Shown in pieces: positions 6,945 through 11,410 of a DNA stretch of 11,410 bases; the first letter of the stretch is position 1; each line of letters opens with the position of its first letter. The notes below the pieces were generated by a model that made no database searches, was not told where the DNA came from, and saw nothing but the letters and a program-made list of their open reading frames with translations. The position numbers were made by a program, and so were the translations under genes. The stretch is from an uncultured Actinomyces sp. (GTDB taxonomy: Bacteria; Actinomycetota; Actinomycetes; Actinomycetales; Actinomycetaceae): contig CALIZH010000433.1 in the NCBI GenBank assembly GCA_938028585.1, positions 1 through 11,410 on the forward strand, read 5' to 3'.

Positions 6945-6959
6945 ATGTAAACATTACAT
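6945..6959. promoter_or_regulatory. Palindrome ATGTAA-ACA-TTACAT upstream of the binding-protein gene
   Basis: Perfect 6-bp arms with a three-base centre lie about 93 bases before the ATG at 6852. This size suits a dimeric repressor operator. GTAA/TTAC words recur around it (6960-7010), so the region may hold several binding half-sites. No matching regulator can be named. Confidence 0.35.
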
Positions 6960-7015
6960 TTCGGTTACGATTACAAAGATTTGGTAAAGAGATATCTGTA
7001 ACAAGCTCTCAAATT

Positions 7016-7106
7016 TGTCAACCTATGCCACAAATCACATCGTGGCAGATTTTGCTTCCTCGTCAACCATTCATACCCGGTCCGATCAGGCTTATTGCCT
7101 TGTCAA
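7016..7106 (-). promoter_or_regulatory. Three GTTGAC boxes in the binding-protein gene promoter region
   Basis: On the - strand, TTGACA (7101-7106), TTGACG (7061-7066) and TTGACA (7016-7021), each preceded by G, are spaced 40 and 45 bases apart, about four helical turns. Any of them could be a -35 element, but none has a good -10 at 16-18 bases, so no exact promoter is called. They may instead be activator or repressor sites. A 6-bp hairpin (TGCCAC 7026-7031, GTGGCA 7042-7047) lies between the last two. The stretch 7107-7219 shows nothing else recognisable. Confidence 0.35.
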
Positions 7107-7219
7107 CAGCCCCATAAAAGGCGCGAAATTTAAGCTAAAGGTACGAACTAAGCACTGCCGATATGAAGCGAAACAGACTAATCTAAACAATGCAGGACTC
7201 GCCGCCTCGAGGACTGAAG

Positions 7220-7257
7220 CCGGATATTTGGCTAGCTTCAGCGATCCAAATATCCGG
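7220..7257 (-). terminator. Hairpin spanning the stop codon of the App1-type gene
   Basis: Perfect 12-bp arms CCGGATATTTGG (7220-7231) and CCAAATATCCGG (7246-7257) enclose a 14-base loop. The TGA stop (7238-7240) lies inside the loop and one arm lies in the last codons, so the coding end is built into the stem. There is no U-tract after it. The likely role is a terminator or insulator that separates the MFS-phosphatase operon from the peptide operon. Confidence 0.55.
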
Positions 7258-8536
7258 TTAGACGTTGCGGGTCGGGCGGTTGTGGCACCAGAGCCGCAGC
7301 CGCTCGGCCTAGCCTAAATCCATCCTCACCGTACAAACGAGGTATTTGGTCGGGGATTTTTTCCAGTTCTCCCAAGGAAATTGGATCAAGAGTGCCGTGT
7401 GCCATCAGCTGTTCGAACTGTGACAGCGAGCGAATTGCAATCAGCGCGACATTCTTCGGGAACTCGCGTGCGAACTCCGCATAGATTTCCGGATCATGCT
7501 GACCATCATCACCGACCAAGATCCACTGAATATTTGGGAATGTACGCACAAGGCGTCGCAATTCGCGCTTCTTATGTTCAACACCCGAGCGGAACCACCC
7601 TGTATTCGACGGCCCGAAATCCGTCATCAAAAAGGCACCCATAGGAAAGTCTGTTCGGCGCAAGAATTCGCGTAAGCCGGGTACCAGGTTCCACGGGCCA
7701 GTCGACAGATACATCACCGGCAAGGCATTCGCATGCCTTCCATGCGCGGCCGAAGACAACTCCTTGCGTTCAGTCTGCTTCTCCTGAACCGAAGGATAGA
7801 GGTTGAAACGTGCCACTCGACGCAAGAATCCTGCCATCCCTGGCACGGCCTCGCGATCGGAAACTCTCTCCATCAGCGCATGCTTTGCCGCGGTTAACAA
7901 ACGCGGAATCATCGAGACAATGATCGTGTCATCAATATCTGAAACAACACCGTAGCGTTCATCGTCACCGATCACTCGTAGCGGGATATCAACAGATTTT
8001 GCCGCACGGATACGACCAAGAACACGGCCTTCTTCTGCCCTACCCACCCGTAAAAGAGACTCTCCAGCAGCGCTAGCCCCTTCAACATCAGAAGAGGGAT
8101 ACAGGCGATCTCCTTCGCGAACACCCATTCGCTGAACATCCACGGCGTTCAGAGGCTGAATCGAGGCGACCTGCCACCCCGGTTCCAAACCGTGTCCTTC
8201 AAGCTCAATATCGACGTATCCACCACCATCGGTGAATACGACCTTCTGGGCTTGACCACAGGTCACCAGAACTGGTTGAAAAGGAACCTGAGCATCAAAA
8301 AACTGACGCCATCCTCGCCGCTGGGTCAACCACGAGCGCTCCCCCACTCGATCTTCCATGACGACGCGAGCCAGAACGCGCGCGCGAGTTTGCGAGGCAT
8401 AGCCTCCAAAGCCGACAACACCCGGGTAGAAGCCCGCCCATCCCAGCACTCGGGCAAGCCCCGTCGACGTGGCCTCGTCAAGGCGAGAGGCAACGGAAAG
8501 CGCAAGGGAGGGAAGGTTCTTTCGGGCGAACACCAA
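7238..8536 (-). CDS. App1-type phosphatase-domain protein (DUF2183, HAD-like)
   Basis: This protein has 432 residues. The C-terminal half carries the HAD-like catalytic features of the App1/DUF2183 family: motif I DIDDT (200-204), STG (278-280) with PWNL after it, the FGPSNTGWF segment (307-315), conserved lysines K322-K323 and the acidic GDDGQHDPEIY motif (342-352). Yeast App1, which shares this domain, is a Mg-dependent phosphatidate phosphatase; lipid phosphatase activity here is by analogy only. The N-terminal half (1-190) probably forms the beta-rich domain that precedes the catalytic domain in bacterial members. There is no signal peptide or clear membrane helix, so it is likely cytoplasmic. 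The TTG start at 8536 is supported by GAGGA (8543-8547) six bases ahead; GTG at 8533 is the alternative. The start lies two bases after the MFS stop, so the two genes are almost certainly co-translated. Confidence 0.85.
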   Translation of the reverse strand: MVFARKNLPSLALSVASRLDEATSTGLARVLGWAGFYPGVVGFGGYASQTRARVLARVVMEDRVGERSWLTQRRGWRQFFDAQVPFQPVLVTCGQAQKVVFTDGGGYVDIELEGHGLEPGWQVASIQPLNAVDVQRMGVREGDRLYPSSDVEGASAAGESLLRVGRAEEGRVLGRIRAAKSVDIPLRVIGDDERYGVVSDIDDTIIVSMIPRLLTAAKHALMERVSDREAVPGMAGFLRRVARFNLYPSVQEKQTERKELSSAAHGRHANALPVMYLSTGPWNLVPGLREFLRRTDFPMGAFLMTDFGPSNTGWFRSGVEHKKRELRRLVRTFPNIQWILVGDDGQHDPEIYAEFAREFPKNVALIAIRSLSQFEQLMAHGTLDPISLGELEKIPDQIPRLYGEDGFRLGRAAAALVPQPPDPQRLTGYLDR

Positions 8537-8538
8537 TT

Positions 8539-9861
8539 TCAGTCCTCATTCAGAAGATCACGCTGATGCTGCGCTTCTTCCACAGCAGACTCCTCCAAAG
8601 AACGCTTCAGGGGAGGAAGACCGATGAGCATAATCAAAACCATGACCCACGCAAAAATTGCAATCATCACGTAGGCACCACCCGAACCGTAACGGTCGAC
8701 AGCGGGACCCGAGGCAGAAGATCCCAGCGAAACTCCCAGATTAATGGCGGTACTCAACCATGCCAGGCCTTCGGTCTGACGGTGTCTGGGAACAGATTTG
8801 GTGACCATCATGTTGACGTTCGTCATGGTGGGGGCACAGGCAATGCCACTGATCAACATGATGACGGCCAGGGCAATGATCGTATGCGCCAGCAGATAGG
8901 CGGTCATGCCAATTGCCAAGGCGACAACGCCGATTGCAAAGAGCTGCCACAGGGGACGTCGCCAACTCCGCGCACCGTAGATCAGTGCGGAGATAAACGA
9001 GCCAAGCGAGAACATTGCAAGGAGAACACCCGAAAGAGCGGGAACCCCAAGCTCCTTGGTGAAGGCAACAACAGCAATGTCGTTCGCACCAAACTGTGCG
9101 CCCATTCCCATGTAGGTCAGCATGAGGACGATCATCGCGGGAAGAAGAAGCAAGGATCGCTCACGTGCGGGTGCCGAGGCCGCCGCGCCCTTAGCCGCCG
9201 AGGCTGCGTCCTTCGACCCTTCAGTTCCGTCGCTAGCTGCTTGGGCGCCGCGACCAGCCTTCCCCAAGGGAACAGGTTCCGAAGAACGCTGGGACAAGAA
9301 CAGCACGGCGCCGACAGAAAGGAAAACAATGGAGACCGCGACGCCGGTGGTTGGGTGCAAAACCGTTCCCACAACCGTTGCGATGACAGGGCCAACGATG
9401 TAGACGAATTCGTCGACAGCGGCCTCAAGAGCAAATGCGCTATTGAGCTGTGACACCGTGTCGGTGGTGCGGATCCATCGAGCTCGGACCAATGCGCCCG
9501 GAGAACCCCAAGTTGCACCAGCAATTCCGGCTGAAACGAACAAGATCGACGGTGAGGCCATCTGGAGAGTCGCCACGCACAACACGATGGTCGCGACTGC
9601 CGACACCGCGAAAACCGGCCCCATGACTTTGAGCTGTCCGTAGCGGTCAACAAAGCGTGCCCACATCGGCGCAGTTACTGCCAAAGCGATGATATTAATT
9701 GCCGACACCGCACCCGCAAGGGTGTAGTTTCCATAAGCCGCCTGGATCGACAAGATGATCGAGATCGGCATGATGGACATGGGTAGGCGCAAAATGAAGC
9801 CGGCGGCTGAAAAACGCCATGCCCGGTTCAGACGAAGAATTTCCCCATAGGTCGACAGCAC
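8539..9861 (-). CDS. MFS transporter of unknown substrate
   Basis: This 440-residue integral membrane protein has about 12 predicted helices in two halves. A loop-2/3 motif-A-like segment ARFVDRYGQLKVM (68-80) is partly mirrored by AVDRYGSGGAY (387-397) in the second half. An acidic pair (D150, E151) lies within helix AAVDEFVYIVGP. The halves are joined by a long Ala, Gly and Ser rich cytoplasmic linker with charged residues (about 196-235), and the C-terminal tail is hydrophilic. The substrate cannot be read from the sequence. The GTG start is constrained by an in-frame TAA four codons upstream. No Shine-Dalgarno is visible, and a -10 box sits six bases before the GTG, so the mRNA may be leaderless. 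It forms an operon with the phosphatase-domain gene. Confidence 0.88.
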   Translation of the reverse strand: MLSTYGEILRLNRAWRFSAAGFILRLPMSIMPISIILSIQAAYGNYTLAGAVSAINIIALAVTAPMWARFVDRYGQLKVMGPVFAVSAVATIVLCVATLQMASPSILFVSAGIAGATWGSPGALVRARWIRTTDTVSQLNSAFALEAAVDEFVYIVGPVIATVVGTVLHPTTGVAVSIVFLSVGAVLFLSQRSSEPVPLGKAGRGAQAASDGTEGSKDAASAAKGAAASAPARERSLLLLPAMIVLMLTYMGMGAQFGANDIAVVAFTKELGVPALSGVLLAMFSLGSFISALIYGARSWRRPLWQLFAIGVVALAIGMTAYLLAHTIIALAVIMLISGIACAPTMTNVNMMVTKSVPRHRQTEGLAWLSTAINLGVSLGSSASGPAVDRYGSGGAYVMIAIFAWVMVLIMLIGLPPLKRSLEESAVEEAQHQRDLLNED

Positions 9862-9867
9862 TGTGCC

Positions 9868-9897
9868 AGTTTATGCGTTCTTGAGTACCTTTGGCAC
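9868..9897 (-). promoter_or_regulatory. Candidate promoter of the MFS gene, leaderless mRNA likely
   Basis: On the - strand, GTGCCA (9892-9897, four of six matches to TTGACA) is followed by an 18-base spacer and TAAACT (9868-9873). The GTG start at 9861 lies six bases beyond the -10, where transcription itself should begin. This fits a leaderless transcript, common in actinobacteria, and explains the missing ribosome binding site. Confidence 0.5.
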
Positions 9898-9910
9898 TCC
9901 CCACGCTTAT

Positions 9911-9923
9911 GGTGCCGCGCACC
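9911..9923. promoter_or_regulatory. Palindrome GGTGC-CGC-GCACC between the copper protein and MFS genes
   Basis: Perfect 5-bp G+C-rich arms with a three-base centre lie 14 bases beyond the copper-protein stop and 14 bases upstream of the MFS -35. It could be a weak terminator for the copper-protein gene or an operator of the MFS promoter. The sequence alone does not decide. Confidence 0.35.
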
Positions 9924-9936
9924 CCGTGCAAGTGGG

Positions 9937-11358
9937 TTAGTTCGTCACTTCAACCTTTCCGTGAGCCCCGGCCTCGGCAAGGCTCATGATGTGGTTGACG
10001 AAGGTGTAGGTCCCCGGCTCCTTGAAAGAAAGCTCAACGAAACCACCCTGCGCGGGAAGCATGGGGAAGGTCTGAGATCCCCCTCCCCCGCGGCTGATGG
10101 CATTGCCTCCGTCGATGAGCGTATATCCGCCCTCATCCCAGACGGTATCGAATTGCCCACCAACGATATGGAAGGACATGGCGGTATTTGGACCCGAATC
10201 CATCAGCCAGAAACGCACGCGCTCGCCGACCTTCACTTTGAGGGGGTGCGCATCGTACTGGAAGGGGCGCCCGTTGAATGCCTGCAGGTCAGGCATCATC
10301 GAGGCGATCTTCGTTGCGTTTGCAGTACCGCCGTTATCCCCCAAGTACAGCTCGGTCGCAACCATCGCATACTCGTGATCCACCGGGCGCAGATCGCTGG
10401 GATCGATAATCACCGCACCGGTCATACCGTTGGCAATGTGCATGGACATGGGGTGCGTCGAGCAGTGGTACATCCAGATACCGGCTGCTTTAGCTGTGAA
10501 GGTGTATTCCAGCGTTTGCCCCGGATCGATGGTCTTCATGGCCTCATCCGGCGCAATATCGCCCGCGTGGAAGTCCAGAGAATGCCCCATGGTTCCTTCG
10601 TTTTTGAGGGTGATGTGGAAGGTATCGCCGATCTTCCCTCGAAGGGTCGGAGCAGGAGTGTTCCCGTTGAAAGTCCAGACCGTCCGGCTGACATCGTCGC
10701 TCAGGTTCTGCACGATATCGTCGCGGGCAACCAGGGTGTAGTAGTGGTCTTTTTCTTCCGAGGCCGGTGCAACTTCAGCGGGATAGGGATCGACTTTCGC
10801 CGCATAGGCTCGCAGTTGGTCTGCAGTTGGGATTCCCGTCCCCGTTGCAACCTCGTGGTTGTGGGAGCCGCTGCCAGAGTGCGATCCTGCTGAGCTGCCG
10901 CTGCTTGAAGCACCATCGGCGACAATGCTGAGCGTCATCCCCATCTCACGGTGTCCCGGCAGTGAGCACCAGCCTTCGGTATCGGCTGTGATCACTCCGG
11001 CATCCAGTTCCGCGCTTGCACCGGGGGCCAGAGAGCCGGTCGTTTGCCCACTGGCCAGAACGAGATCATGGCGTTGCTCCGCGGTGTTTGTGAAAGTGAT
11101 GTGCAGGCGATTTCCCGCAGGAACATGGATGACAGAGGGAGTGAAGGACATCCCTTGGACGCCGATTTCCACGTGGGTGGTTTCGCCGGTTTCTTTCACC
11201 TGAGTTGACGAGGCCACGCTTGAGGTATTCCCCGCCGCTGAGTTTTGCGTTGCGTTACTTCCGCCAGCTAGGACACTGGCAAGAACCAGTGCGACAACAG
11301 CGCCAAGGCCAGTGAAGACCATTGCTGCCCGCGAGGGTCCGGTGGTTTCTTCGCTCAT
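9937..11358 (-). CDS. nirK: Three-domain copper protein, NirK-type nitrite reductase with N-terminal cupredoxin
   Basis: This protein has 473 residues. A membrane anchor or signal segment (about 12-32) is followed by a Ser/Thr linker and a cupredoxin domain (about 60-148) with type 1 copper ligands H97, C131, H136 and M139 or M141. A Ser/Gly/His linker (149-168) leads to the two NirK cupredoxin domains. In the first, HSLDFHAG gives H259 (type 1), D262 (catalytic) and H264 (type 2), and MYHCSTHPMSMHIANGM gives H298 (type 2), C299, H307 and M312 (type 1). In the second, SFHIVGG gives the catalytic His candidate H397 and FVNH gives H456 (type 2). The short Cys-x7-His loop resembles Gram-positive and archaeal NirK. 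The expected reaction is one-electron reduction of nitrite to nitric oxide outside the membrane. A generic multicopper oxidase is less likely, since HxH trinuclear motifs are absent. The ATG at 11358 follows AGGAAGG by four bases. Confidence 0.87.
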   Translation of the reverse strand: MSEETTGPSRAAMVFTGLGAVVALVLASVLAGGSNATQNSAAGNTSSVASSTQVKETGETTHVEIGVQGMSFTPSVIHVPAGNRLHITFTNTAEQRHDLVLASGQTTGSLAPGASAELDAGVITADTEGWCSLPGHREMGMTLSIVADGASSSGSSAGSHSGSGSHNHEVATGTGIPTADQLRAYAAKVDPYPAEVAPASEEKDHYYTLVARDDIVQNLSDDVSRTVWTFNGNTPAPTLRGKIGDTFHITLKNEGTMGHSLDFHAGDIAPDEAMKTIDPGQTLEYTFTAKAAGIWMYHCSTHPMSMHIANGMTGAVIIDPSDLRPVDHEYAMVATELYLGDNGGTANATKIASMMPDLQAFNGRPFQYDAHPLKVKVGERVRFWLMDSGPNTAMSFHIVGGQFDTVWDEGGYTLIDGGNAISRGGGGSQTFPMLPAQGGFVELSFKEPGTYTFVNHIMSLAEAGAHGKVEVTN

Positions 11359-11410
11359 TGAGCCTTCCTACTTTCACTCATCTCTTTGAAGCGTTCTCGA
11401 CGCGCTCGTG
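11355..11410 (-). CDS. C-terminal end of an unidentified gene upstream of nirK (partial)
   Basis: From the right edge of the window a - strand frame is open for 17 codons, reading RARRERFKEMSESRKAQ, and stops at TGA (11355-11357). That stop overlaps the nirK start as ATGA, a classic coupling arrangement. The basic, charged tail resembles a cytoplasmic C-terminus. Too little is visible to name a family. An alternative is that this is chance openness of a short frame. Confidence 0.5.
   Translation of the reverse strand, partial: RARRERFKEMSESRKAQ

Noticed and set aside
6853..6954. N-terminal extension of the binding protein
   Set aside because: It would place residues before a normal lipoprotein signal peptide, and the best Shine-Dalgarno lies inside it just before 6852.
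8566..9453. Long + strand open frame (295 codons) opposite the MFS gene
   Set aside because: The translation is rich in His, Arg, Gly and Asn without domain features, typical of an antisense shadow of a membrane protein gene.
9961..10893. Long + strand open frame (310 codons) opposite nirK
   Set aside because: The - strand frame has complete copper-ligand motifs; the + frame shows none and has no ribosome binding site context.

Overview
The window looks like a chromosomal segment of a moderately GC-rich actinobacterium. Gram-positive-type Shine-Dalgarno sites, GTG and TTG starts, a lipoprotein peptide-binding protein, a fused two-domain peptide ABC ATPase and a NirK-type copper protein all fit an oral or commensal Actinomyces/Schaalia-like member of Actinomycetaceae. 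That placement is inferred from gene style, not from a search.

Layout. On the + strand, a LacI-family regulator enters from the left edge without its N-terminal DNA-binding domain and ends at 887. A 192-base convergent spacer (888-1079) follows with two strong inverted repeats. Everything else is on the - strand and is transcribed right to left. From upstream to downstream the order is: the last 17 codons of an unknown gene (11410-11355); a three-domain copper protein of the nitrite reductase family (11358-9937) that overlaps it by ATGA; an MFS permease (9861-8539) with its own apparent promoter and no visible ribosome binding site; an App1-type HAD phosphatase-domain protein (8536-7238), closely coupled to the permease; a 385-base spacer; and a peptide-uptake ABC operon. 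That operon comprises the lipoprotein binding protein (6852-5266), a strong hairpin, two permeases (4931-4008 and 4015-3047) and a single polypeptide carrying both ATPases (3050-1080).

How the genes work together. The binding protein captures extracellular oligopeptides, DppB/DppC-type permeases form the channel and the fused DppD-DppF-type protein supplies both ATP sites. The 16-bp perfect hairpin after the binding-protein gene, with a candidate internal promoter beyond it, suggests that the binding protein is made in excess of the membrane parts. The MFS-phosphatase pair forms a separate small operon of unknown substrate. The copper protein probably acts outside the membrane on nitrite, or in copper/oxygen redox chemistry.

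Most unusual items: a tandem 41/42-residue repeat inserted into the second ATPase domain; a NirK enzyme with an extra N-terminal type 1 copper cupredoxin; a hairpin that straddles the stop codon of the phosphatase gene; repeated GTTGAC boxes and small palindromes upstream of the transport genes; and a possible small ORF just before the first permease gene. No CRISPR array, tRNA, rRNA, insertion sequence or phage gene was seen.
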